NCBI GenBank assembly: GCA_963575745.1
Contig: CAUYUJ010017824.1
Coordinates: forward strand, 72,808-136,807
DNA from: Prorocentrum cordatum
Lineage: Eukaryota; Sar; Dinophyceae; Prorocentrales; Prorocentraceae
DNA: 64,000 nucleotides
Reading direction: 5' to 3'
The position numbers and the translations under genes are program-made. Below are positions 54,354 to 63,060 of this stretch, piece after piece. Below the pieces are notes generated by a model. That model had not been told where the DNA came from. It worked only from the letters and a program-made list of their open reading frames with translations, and did no database searches. Each line of letters opens with the position of its first letter. The first letter of the stretch is position 1.

Positions 54354-55842
54354 GCGGGCCTTAGAGCGTGCTGCCTCCCAGTCGGCGCCATCCCAGGTCG
54401 ACACGGGCGACCTCGGCGCAACTAATAGGTGGTGGGCTAGCCTAATACTCTAGTCTCTGTTCACCTCGGCAGCCCACCACCTAGACAGCCCTAGCCAGCC
54501 ACACGAGCCGAATATTTACAGATGGAGAGCCGTGCTGCTCCAATTTAACATCGGCTGAGCCGACCTGCAATCCCGGCGCAGCGGGCCCATCAGTTCTTTC
54601 ATTCAGCCCCATTCCAAGGGCCCGCTGCAAGAGCCGTAGTCAGCACCAGTCTCCAGCTTCACACCTCTCTGCCGCACTAGTGCAGCCAACGCGACACTTT
54701 TAAGTAGCCCCGCTACCAGAAGAGCGGACGGCTAATGCTCACAGCTCAATTCGCAGACTCGCCACGGCTGAGTATTCATAGGTGGTGGGCTAGCCTAATA
54801 CCCTAGTCTCTGCTTACCTCGGCAGCCCACCACCTAGATAGCCCTAGCCAGCCACACGAGCCGTATATCACCAGCTGAGGAGCTACGCTGCTCCAATTTA
54901 AGGTCGGCCCAGCCGTCCTGCAGTCTCGTCGCAGCGGGCTCTTCAGTTCTTTTCTTTAGCCCCATCCCGAGGTCCAGCTGCAAGAGCTGTAGCCAGCACC
55001 AGTCTTTAGCTTCACACATTTTTGCCGCAACATTGCGGCCAGGCCAAAGCGACACGTTTAAGCAGCCACGCTACCAAAAGAGCGGTCGGCTCAATGCTCA
55101 CAGCGCAATTCGCAGACTCGCCATGGCTGAGTCGATACTGCGGCAAGCAAAGATGCCGCCTCAGCACCTCCTACCTGCCGAGTAATTCTCGGCTAATGCT
55201 GACCAGCAGAGGTGCGTACCTCTACGGACAGCTACCGCGCCCTAGTGTTGCTTGGCTGGGCAAGATAATCCTTCTCCCTCCCATATGTTCATCCCTCCCC
55301 TCTTACCACGTTTACACCAAGACGCCAAGCACAGCACAGGCGCTCTCTCACCTGCCCCCTTTCCGGTCACGTGCGTTACCGATGGGGCTTCCTAGTCTCT
55401 TGGCGGCAACGCCAGCCTCTCCCTCCTGGTCCGCTCCGTCACGGCCGCCCTACAGCGCGGCAATGCCATGTTGGCCCTCTTCCTACTCATCCCGCTCATT
55501 TCCATGGCTAAGCCATGCTCCCAGATGGCCGTTCCTGAGGCCAGCTTTGCTGCTCTTCGGTCGTTCAGCGCTGCCCGCATAGGGCAACGCCTAGATGGCG
55601 CGCTCAGTGATTCTCGCACGGCACCGTTCCCTTCTCTTCATATTATTCCCCCTCCCTCCCCTTCGGTGCCAATACCTCCCCCGCCCATCATGCAGGTCCA
55701 ATGGCGAAGAATCGCTTTTGCCTGCGGACGGACCAGGAGCGGAGATCCTTTGTTGCGCCCGCTAGGCGGGCTCTGTCTGCCGCCTGGCCGACCTCGGCCG
55801 CCCAGCTCAAGCTACTTGCAACGAGCCAAGTGCAGTCAAAAG
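54354..55842 (+). other. 3' region of retrotransposon copy B with duplicated stem-loop unit
   Basis: The 353-bp unit starts at 54426 and again at 54779, each opening with TAGGTGGTGGGCT and its complement AGCCCACCACCTA (first unit: 54426-54438 and 54471-54483). Both units carry CAATTTAA, CGACAC(T/G)TTTAAG and CAATTCGCAGACTCGCCA. The unique part after about 55130 includes a possible small frame from ATG 55468 (LALFLLIPLISMAKPC start), but copy A lacks that ATG, so I do not call it a gene. The region ends at GTGCAGTCAAAAG before the CCT tract. Confidence 0.7.
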
Positions 55843-56155
55843 CCTCCCTCCTCCCTCCTCCCTCCTCCCTCCTCCCTCCTCCTCCTCCTCCTCCCCCTCC
55901 CTCCTCCTCCCTCCTCCCTCCTCCCTCCTCCTCCCTCCCTCCTCCCTCCTCCCTCCTCCTCCCTCCCTCCCTCCTCCCTCCTCCCTCCTCCCCTCCCTCC
56001 TCCCTCCCTCCCTCCTCCTCCCTCCCTCCTCCTCCTCCTCCTCCTCCTCCTCCTCCTCTTCCTCTCTTCCTCCTCTCCTCCCTCCTCCTCCTCCTCCTCC
56101 TCCTCCTCCTCCTCCTCCTCCTCCTCCTCCTCCTCCTCCTCCTCCTCCTCCCCTT
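55843..56155. repeat. (CCT)n/(CCTCCCT)n microsatellite at 3' end of copy B
   Basis: The first half is CCTCCCTCCT-type with a 7-bp period and the second half is pure CTC. It begins right after the last shared base of the element. Confidence 0.95.
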
Positions 56156-57886
56156 GTAGTCCTCGTCCTCCTCAGCCTCCACCTCAGCCTCCAGCACGCA
56201 GAGATGATGAGAGAGGAAGAGGAACTGGAATCAACGAGGATTAACTCGCGCTGGAATTCCTACGAGCGCTGGTTGAAAAGAAACCCTGAAAACCTGCACA
56301 AGGCTCCGCATCCCGCCACCGAGGCGCCGAATAAATGCTGAAGAGAACCCTAGGGCTGTCCCACGAGAGCCCCAAGAGCTGTCACTTAGAGGCCACTTGA
56401 GGCCAGACTTGGGTCTTCCAGGGGCTCGGGTGAGCATCGGGCGGACAAGAGAACCTCACCCGAGTGACATACCTGCGATGGGATGCTACCCTTTTCGCGG
56501 ACATGTTAAACGGCCCGTTGCTGCTGCGAGTAGATCTACAAAATGCGTGTTGCTGAAGCCCTGCCATCACTTTTGAACGCAGCAGGCACATACCCCACAA
56601 ACCAGATACCCGAAGTGTAAGAGGATGACCAGCTGGTGCCTCAATAGGGGCGCCAGCTGAACCCTCAGCTCCGCCCACTTCCGATCGCCCAAATCCACCT
56701 GGACTATGCAGGCTCTCTAGCTGGAAGTTCGGTCATACGGCTTCCAGCGTCCGCCGCCGTGGCATCGTCGTCACCCACGTCCCCGCCCGCCAGGTGCCCC
56801 GACCCGGTACCCGTCCCGCTAGCACCAGAACCCTCAGGCCAATGTTTGGTTGTTCCCAAGTACGTCCCAGGAGCAGGTTGCTGACGTAGCACCCCATGGC
56901 AACATGATCTGCACCCGCTTGTAAGTGCGCATACAAGTTTCTGCGTGACAAGGCGGGTGCGCGTGCACAGCACCTCCTGCTTCTGTGGCAATGCGGGGGT
57001 CCTAAAGACTGGCGCTGGCTAGCTGTGGCGTAAGCGTTTAATGCACGAGTCTGCTCAAACTTAGCCCTACTCCCCCAGAGCTAACTCACAAAATGCCACG
57101 CCTACGCCGACTGACTGGCGTACTGGTTTGCGACTCATGAAACACGCTTGGCCTTTCGCAAAGTCATCTTGCCTGCAGCGCCATGTAAACTGTGCGAAAC
57201 TAATCTGTGAAGGTCGGCTGCTGTTCGTGCGGCTTCGGCAGGAGACCATGAGGACTGAAAACCAGTTGGCCTGATGCTGCGACATGGGCAGAGCTCACGA
57301 ATCCGTCTGTTCAGAAGTATGCAGCGACATAATCGGGTGCATCCCCCTTTGTAGAAGGGCCTGGAGTGAGATTCCAAAGACTCCCAGGCGCGCGGAAGGA
57401 TCCTGAGTGGCGCCACGGCTCCATATGAGTTCACCTGTGGCTGTCAAAGCACCGGTGGCCCCTAGATGCTGCACACCCTCGCGCACGTCGCTGGGCACGT
57501 CCCTCGCCTGGCAGGGCAACCATACGTCCTGCGAGTGTCCTCCTCCAACTCCTCTCCGAGCGGCAGACACTCGAGTCGGCGGCTCCTTCGCCATGCGGCC
57601 GCCTCTGACACCACATGCCTCCACAGAATAGGGCGCGGGCGCGAGTCTTGTGATCTGCTGTCTATCGCATTGGACGAAAGCCTGGCGACCGGTGCCCTCA
57701 CGGGCTCAACGAGGCCTCGCGCTCGTTGACCATCTGAGCGTGCAGCCACCAGGCGTCCACTGGGCGGAGGCCCGCTGTCGCGAACCCGACGGTGAGAGAA
57801 ACGGGCCTGCGACTGCCAGCCAGGAGGAGGAGGACCAGGAGGAGGACGCGGAGAATGACAGGGGTGGGTGAGGAGGAGGAGAAAGA
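56156..57886. other. No recognisable gene
   Basis: Several overlapping frames on the minus strand of 95-140 codons, without known motifs. 56340-56430 contains GCCCCAAGAGCTG and GAGGCCACTTGAGGCC words similar in style to 22900-22950, but too short to define a repeat family. Confidence 0.35.
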
Positions 57887-57887
57887 A

Positions 57888-57935
<48 letters not shown>

Positions 57936-57936
57936 A
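57887..57936. repeat. (GAC)n microsatellite
   Basis: Sixteen or so GAC units in a row, preceded by GGAGGA. The poly-Asp or poly-Thr frame around it is not supported as a gene. Confidence 0.95.
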
Positions 57937-58339
57937 ACCCCACCCTCCTACAGCAAACACCAAACACCATCCGCCCCCCACCCAGGTGCTCCACGCTCAG
58001 CGGGAACGCCCCGTGCACATCCACGACGAGGCAGCGCCGCAGGGCCGCAGCGCTGGAACCTGCGGTCGACCCCGGGGGGGGCGGCGGAGCGGAGGAGCAG
58101 ACTGGTGCAACTACAGTCAACGCGCCTAGTATGGACGCGCGCCTTCATCCAGGGTACCCTTGTGTCCTTGCCTCTGAGGCTCGTCCTTGCCATCATCACT
58201 GGTCGCCCGCCGCCCTAAAAAACCCAACTTCGGCCTCCAAGGGTCTTGCGCCCTTATCACCCGTCCTCGATATACGTTTTGACTGCACGCCCGAGTCGGC
58301 TCCACGCACAAGAGTGACCCTCAGATGCGCACTCTGGGG
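57937..58339. other. No recognisable gene
   Basis: Ordinary G+C-rich sequence with no motif recognised on either strand. Confidence 0.35.
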
Positions 58340-58720
58340 ACCCGTCTGGAGCCAGCCGCGCCGCACGTGCGTCGAAGCTGCGTCGAACGCCCGTCGGCTC
58401 GAGTCGAACCTGAGTCGAACCTGCGTCGACCCTGAGTCGAGCCTCGGAGGCCTGGAAATTGGCACCAACACCAAGACAGGGGGTTGCCTCCACAGGGGGA
58501 AGATGATCCTGGATGTCGGTGTTGGTGGTAATATCTGGGCCACCTTGGAAGCCAGAATATTACCACCATCGCCGAGATCGGGATCTTCATCCCTCGGTGG
58601 AGGCACACCGCCGATCTTGGTGTTGGTGTCAACCTCTGGGCCTTCGAAACCTGCGTCGAGCCTGCGTCAAACCTGCGTCGACCCTGCGTCGAAGCTGAGC
58701 CGAACCCGAGCCTAGCCTGC
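58340..58720. repeat. Long palindrome flanked by CCTGCGTCGA-type repeats
   Basis: Outer arms 58449-58509 and 58581-58642 are reverse complements with scattered mismatches (CACCAACACCAAGA against TCTTGGTGTTGGTG). Inner arms 58523-58538 and 58552-58568 (TGGTGGTAATAT against ATATTACCACCA) make a nested hairpin. On each side lie direct repeats of 10-11 bp around CCTGCGTCGA or CCTGAGTCGA (58370-58445 and 58645-58710). Confidence 0.85.
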
Positions 58721-58777
58721 GCCGGACAGATCCGCCAGGTGGGCCCCAGGAAGGTCCCCCGAACGAGCATCGGATGA

Positions 58778-58885
58778 CTCGGGTCGGACGAAAGGGGGGG
58801 ACAGCAAAGGGGGGGTTTGAGAATCAGCTCACGTAGCTGATTTTCCCGGCGCCTCCCGGCGCCGGAGGCGGCTACGTATCGAGGA
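58778..58885 (-). repeat. Dispersed repeat related to 15984-16090
   Basis: Read on the minus strand it has GGAGGCGCC, CAGCTACGTGAGCTGATT, a C-run and TTTCGTCCGACCCGA in the same order and spacing as 15984-16090 on the plus strand (CAGCTGCGTGAGCTGATT and TTTCGTCCGACCCGA). It also holds the small palindrome GGCGCCTCCCGGCGCC. Confidence 0.7.
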
Positions 58886-59139
58886 ATGGGCGCCTCGGTG
58901 AAGCCGAAACCAGCTGCATGCAGCAAATGTCGTAACCCCCCCTTTCCCAATCCCCCCCTTTCGCCCGACCCGAATGACCCTGGGCAGGCACGACCTGTGC
59001 AGCGCGGCCTGCCGATCGCCGCGTGAGGTGCCGCGGCGGCGGCCCGCGGGTGCAGGCTTGGCCCTCCCGCGACCCTCCCGAGAGGCGCGAAACCTCGGGG
59101 TCCCTGCGGCGACGGGTCACTCTTGCGTGAAACCGATTC
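58886..59139. other. Gene-free spacer
   Basis: Contains a second TTTCGCCCGACCCGAATGAC word near 58957. No gene. Confidence 0.35.
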
Positions 59140-59222
59140 TGCTCCTCCTCCTCCTCCTCCTCCTCCTCCTCCTCCTCCTCCTCCTCCTCCTCCTCCTCCT
59201 CCTCCTCCTCCTCCTCCTCCTC
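59140..59222. repeat. (CTC)n microsatellite
   Basis: About 83 bp of pure CTC. Confidence 0.95.
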
Positions 59223-60335
59223 ACCTCCCCTTCCGGCTGAACGGTACAGTGCGGGCGCGGTCGCAAGAAACCGTCGCAGGAAACCCAGCCCCGAAGACCC
59301 GCGCGCGGGGCACACCTGAGGGGAAGCCCGGAGGACCCGGGACGCAGCAGCCTCTTCGACGGCCGCGGGATGCCACCGCGCAGCGCGCGGAGCGAAGAAG
59401 CCCAGGGTGCCCTGACGAAGAGCAGCTGGGTTCTGGATGCGCGCCCCCACGGTGCTGCGAGGCCCAGTCCGAAGAGCGCGCGCGCGGGGACGGCCGCGCA
59501 GAGATGCGGCAGAGGCCGCGGGGCAAGCTGCCGGGGCCGAGGCGGAGCAGGCGGAGCGTCCGGGTGCGTCTTTGCCATGGTTCCAGCAGCGTCCCCGAGA
59601 GTCGGCCCGGGAGTTCAAAAAGTCTAAGCACGCGTGCGCATGCCCCACTGGAAACAGGACGACAGTGCTCCCCCCTCTGTTCGAGCCCGGATTCAAATAT
59701 GCCAGGCAGTGTGGGCGACAAAACGCCTCGCGGATGAACGCACGCGTGGCCAGGCCGAGTCTCTGAGCGAAAAGGTGTCTAGTGGCCAGACTCACTGATA
59801 TCTAGTACCTAGCGGCTGACAGTAGGCGAAAAATATCGAATGGCGATGCGCGCACTGTCTCGCCTAATTCAGGCGCTTTGGCAAGATTCGAACGCAAAGC
59901 GTATCAATTTGCCGAAGAGAAGAAGATGTCCTTGTGACGGTTCTCTTCGGGAAAAAACGTGTAGGCGTCTTGCATTACTCACAACAGCATTGTGAACCTT
60001 AGCCGCCTGGAGCGCTTGAAGCGGCACTATCGCCTTGTCCACAACGCCCTGGCTCCCTTCGTAATCCCAACCGTTACCTGGGAGGAGGGGAGCCGAGCGT
60101 TCAGCCTGCATGCATCTGGCACGGCCAGCATGCCTGAAGTCTTAAAAGCGCGTGCGTCACTAGCAACTAGCACCATGATAAGCGCGCCACTGCACCTGGC
60201 CTGCCAGCTCAGCGTCGGATGGAGGATGGCGGATGGCTGACATGCAAAGATCCTCACCGAAACGAAACTAAAGATGCTTTTTCGGTGGTTACTCACGGGA
60301 GCCTCCCATACCATCTTGTCGGCTCTTGCGAATCG
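59223..60335. other. No recognisable gene
   Basis: 59223-59760 is very G+C-rich with arginine/alanine-rich frames on both strands. 59760-60335 is of mixed composition. I see no domain or RNA gene. Confidence 0.35.
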
Positions 60336-60430
60336 ACGCTAGTCGACGCTAGTCGACGCCAGTCGACGCTGAACCGACGCTTATCGGCGCTACGAACTCC
60401 CCGGCGCTGATCGACGCCAGTCGACGCCGA
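60336..60430. repeat. GTCGACGCTA-type 10-bp tandem repeat
   Basis: AGTCGACGCTAGTCGACGCC, then variants ACCGACGCTTATCGGCGCTA and GATCGACGCCAGTCGACGCC. The period is about 10 bp with GTCGAC palindromes. It resembles the GTCGA repeats at 58.4-58.7 kb in style. Confidence 0.8.
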
Positions 60431-60560
60431 AGACGGAGCTACGAGGGTACACAAGGCTCCCACGACTTGCTGCCGAATGCCGACAGACGATGCTTTGACA
60501 TCCCCACCCCTCCGACCCGTCGGTGTGCGGAACGCACCCACCCATTACCAGCCTCGAACG

Positions 60561-60690
60561 TATCCCTATCCCTAAGATTGACACGCCAAAAGGCGATGAC
60601 AATCTTAGGGACTCGCCCTCGAAAAATAAGGGAATCCCTGAGATTGGCATCGTGATGAGGAGGTGCCCAGCATAGGGATAGGGATATTTT
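60561..60690. repeat. Nested inverted repeats around TATCCCTATCCCTAAGATTG
   Basis: TATCCCTATCCCTAAG near 60561 is mirrored by CAATCTTAGGGA near 60600 and by AGGGATAGGGATA near 60675, making a small palindrome inside a larger one. Confidence 0.65.
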
Positions 60691-61097
60691 CCAGGCTGGT
60701 AAGCCCAGCCGTCCCTCTCCCTGCCGCGGTCCGCAGGCCTCGCCTCCGGAGAGGAAGCTGCGGCCTGCTCGCCGCAGGCGCCAAGGAGGGCGCTGCGGGA
60801 GCGCCAGCTCGTCAGGCCTGCCACGCCAGCACGCTCTCCTGCAGAGGGAGGAAGAACTGCATGGACAGAAGCTCTGGGCGCTCCGCGCGGATCTCTTAGA
60901 CCTGCGCTCTTGATTGATCCACTCACGGATCCACTGCAATTGAGCTCCATTGGATTCATTCCATGCGTAGCATGCTCTCCCCCTCCCCTGGCGCGCAGAG
61001 CGCGCCAGGGGCGGCGCCAGAGGCGCCGCCAGGGGGGTCCAGCACGGATCCGAGAGATCCGCGCGGAGCGCCAACAGTTTCTGCCTATGTTGGCGGC
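60691..61097. other. Gene-free stretch
   Basis: Includes GGCGCGCAGAGCGCGCCAGGGGCGGCGCC-like short palindromic words near 60990-61030. No gene recognised. Confidence 0.35.
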
Positions 61098-61253
61098 GCG
61101 CACAAGGGGGTGGAGGGAGGGGGGAGGGCTTCTGAGAAGGAGGCTGCTTCTTAGAAGGCGCTGGCCTTGCATCTACAGATAAGGCCCGCGCCTCCTAAGA
61201 AGCAGGGGTGCTTCTAAGAAGCCTTCCCCTCTCCCCCCACCCCCCTCTGCGCG
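61098..61253. repeat. Inverted repeat, about 70-bp arms
   Basis: The left arm GCGCACAAGGGGGTGGAGGG ... CTTCTTAGAAGGCGC pairs imperfectly with the right arm GCGCCTCCTAAGAAGC ... CCCCCCTCTGCGCG around a loop of about 15 bp (ATCTACAGATAA). It may be a small hairpin element. The right arm overlaps the end of the minus-strand frame at 61214-62284. Confidence 0.75.
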
Positions 61254-62234
61254 TGGCTGACTACGGCGCCTTCTCTTCCCTGATCCTGGGAGTTGAAGAA
61301 GTTGATCGCCCTCACCTTGGGGAAGAAGGGTAGGCCGGCCACGTCGACCCAGCAGTGCGTCACGGGGCGGGGCCGGGCCGCGGCCTGCGGCGGGGCCAGG
61401 CTGATGCCGTCCAGGCTCACGATCATGTTGAGCCCGCGGCCCTTGAAGAAGTTGATGACCGCCTCGACGCCGGACCCGACAGCTTTGGTCACCTCGTACA
61501 TGAACCCCTTGTGGCCCGCGGGAGCGGTTTCGGTCCAGTCGAAAAGATCCGAGGCAGCCGGATCCTCGAGCACCTCCGCGGGCTCCTTGGGCGCCTTCCG
61601 CAGCTTCACCCACTTCAGCTCAAGGGGGGTGTCCACGTCCAGGTCCGCCGCAACGCGACGCACCCGGTACCTGAGGCTCCAGTCGTAGTTCTTCACGAAG
61701 AGGTAAAGGTCCTTGGGCTCTTGGAGGGCCCCTAGGCTGGAACCGATCTGGCTGGACATCACCGCGATGCCACTCTGCGCATCCTTCAACACCCCCATGA
61801 TCGTGGCGTTGACGCCGTCGATCCTTGCGTGCAGGTCCTCAAGGCCATCCATCAGGCTCGCCAGAACGCTGCTGCTGACCTCGTCATTATCCTTCCTCTC
61901 TAGGCGGCTGGGCGGCCCCCAGAGGGCAGTGCAGACCGATGCCCATACGTTCGCCAGGACGCTGCTGCTGCTGCTGCTGCTGCTGACCTCGTCACTCTCT
62001 GAACGGTCGGGCGGCCCCCAGAGGGCCGTGCAGACCGATGCCCAGACGTTCGCCAGGACGCTGCTGCTGCTGACCTCGTCGCCTTCCTCCCTCTCTGGGG
62101 GGCCCGGCGGCCCCCAGAGGGCCGTGCAGATCGAGGTCCAGGCCGCGCGGCCGTAGTCCAGCAGGGAGGACCGCTGCCGCTGCAGGTCCGCACCGTCCGC
62201 CGCCGCGAGGACCCACCTCGGCTGCCCTGCTGGA
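61254..62234 (-). CDS. Candidate exon of unknown minus-strand gene with three WGPP repeats
   Basis: The minus-strand frame is open from 62284 to 61214. It has no ATG for the first 140 or so codons. A pyrimidine-rich run ending CGCTCCCGAG near 62235 looks like a 3' splice site, so I place the exon start there. Three repeats of the type SVLANVWASVCTALWGPP are encoded by DNA units 99 and 96 bp apart, multiples of three, as expected for selection on protein. A globular part follows (DLYLFVKNYDWSLRYRVRR, KGFMYEVTKAVGSGVEAVIN, THCWVDVAGLPFFPKVRAIN). The end merges into an inverted repeat, so the true 3' end is probably near 61270. Function unknown. It could be a host gene exon or part of another mobile element. 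Confidence 0.45.
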
Positions 62235-62284
62235 CGCACCTCGGGAGCGGCCAAGAGGGGGGTATCCAAGAGGGGGGGGTGCAA

Positions 62285-62870
62285 ATCATGACCGGCGGCA
62301 TGTGCGCGGCCCAGCGGGGGGGCCAGTTACGTAATGAAATAAGACGAGGCGGCATGACATCTGGAGACATATCATGGCCCCCGCCATGATATCCACCCCC
62401 CCTAAAGTCATCATCCCCCTCTGTTCCGCCCCCGAGCACCGGCGCCAGCGCTGCGCCCCCGGCGAGGCCCGGGGCGCGCGGCCCGGACGGCCCTGCCGTG
62501 GCGCGGGGCACGGCGAAGTGCTGCGGCGGGTGCCACAGCCGCCGCCCCGCCAGCAGCAGCAGGCTTGCGCCCAGCACCCTGCGGGCTGGGCGACGGGAGC
62601 TGCAGGTGCCCACCGTCCACGGCCGGTCCGCTCCATGGGCCCAGGAGCAGTGTGCACGCCCCCTCTGAAATTGCCAGCGAGGCATGCACACCGCTCCTTG
62701 GCCCAGGCCTGGCTGCAGACCTCCTCACCACCTACGGCCCCGAAGCCTAGGAAAAACTGGCAGCAGCCTCACAGACGAGGGGCGTGCCGCTCCCAAAGTT
62801 CGGCTCTCGCCTCAGCGCCACGCACATTCGTGAGCCTGGTGCGGTGGACATCTGGAGCGCGTTTCTCATT
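62285..62870. other. No recognisable gene
   Basis: G+C-rich, with overlapping frames on both strands and no motif recognised. Confidence 0.35.
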
Positions 62871-63060
62871 TTCGGCGATAATGGGCATTATCAGGCGGGG
62901 GGGAGGGGCCAGGGGGGGGTATAATGTGACGCCTCCCCCCCGCCGTGCGCACGGCGGCGGTGCCCCGAGCGCACTGGGGGGGGAGGGGCGTTACGTTATT
63001 AGGGGGGGGGCAAGGAGGGGGGGCGGGGGCTATAATGCCCAGTATGCCCCAAGCAAAAAA
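62871..63060. repeat. G-run cluster with mirrored GGCATTAT / ATAATGCC ends
   Basis: Several runs of 6-9 G on the plus strand, bounded by GGGCATTATCAGG at about 62883 and CTATAATGCCC at about 63031, with GTATAATGTGACGCC and GGCGTTACGTTATT in between as mirrored words. It could form G-quadruplexes or be a small inverted-repeat element. Confidence 0.5.

Larger units (their letters stand above)
42383..55842 (+). mobile_element. Giant non-LTR retrotransposon, copy B (nearly complete, about 13.46 kb)
   Basis: Runs from TACCCCCAGCGG to GTGCAGTCAAAAG, flanked on both sides by CCT-rich microsatellite. Six ORFs on one strand: ORF1 (788 aa) and ORF2 (2193 aa) when three single-base slips are allowed for, then intact ORF3 (360 aa), ORF4 (234 aa), ORF5 (140 aa) and ORF6 (150 aa). 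There are no LTRs, no integrase and no tyrosine recombinase. The APE-type endonuclease plus RT define a LINE-like element. It is larger and richer in ORFs than usual LINEs (4-8 kb, one or two ORFs). The few differences from copy A, mostly damaging A, suggest B is younger. Confidence 0.88.

Noticed and set aside
54426-54483. TAGGTGGTGGGCT stem-loop as a tRNA or other small RNA gene
   Set aside because: There are no A/B-box consensus sequences and no cloverleaf; a single 13-bp stem with a 32-nt loop only.
55468-55842. A seventh retrotransposon ORF with hydrophobic start (LALFLLIPLISMAK)
   Set aside because: Copy A lacks the ATG and the frame runs into the CCT microsatellite in both copies; not supported as a gene.
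19206-55842. Interpretation of copies A and B as the two long terminal repeats of one giant element
   Set aside because: Each copy contains a full RT, endonuclease and ORF series and lies head-to-tail with only a CCT tract between; they are two elements, not LTRs.
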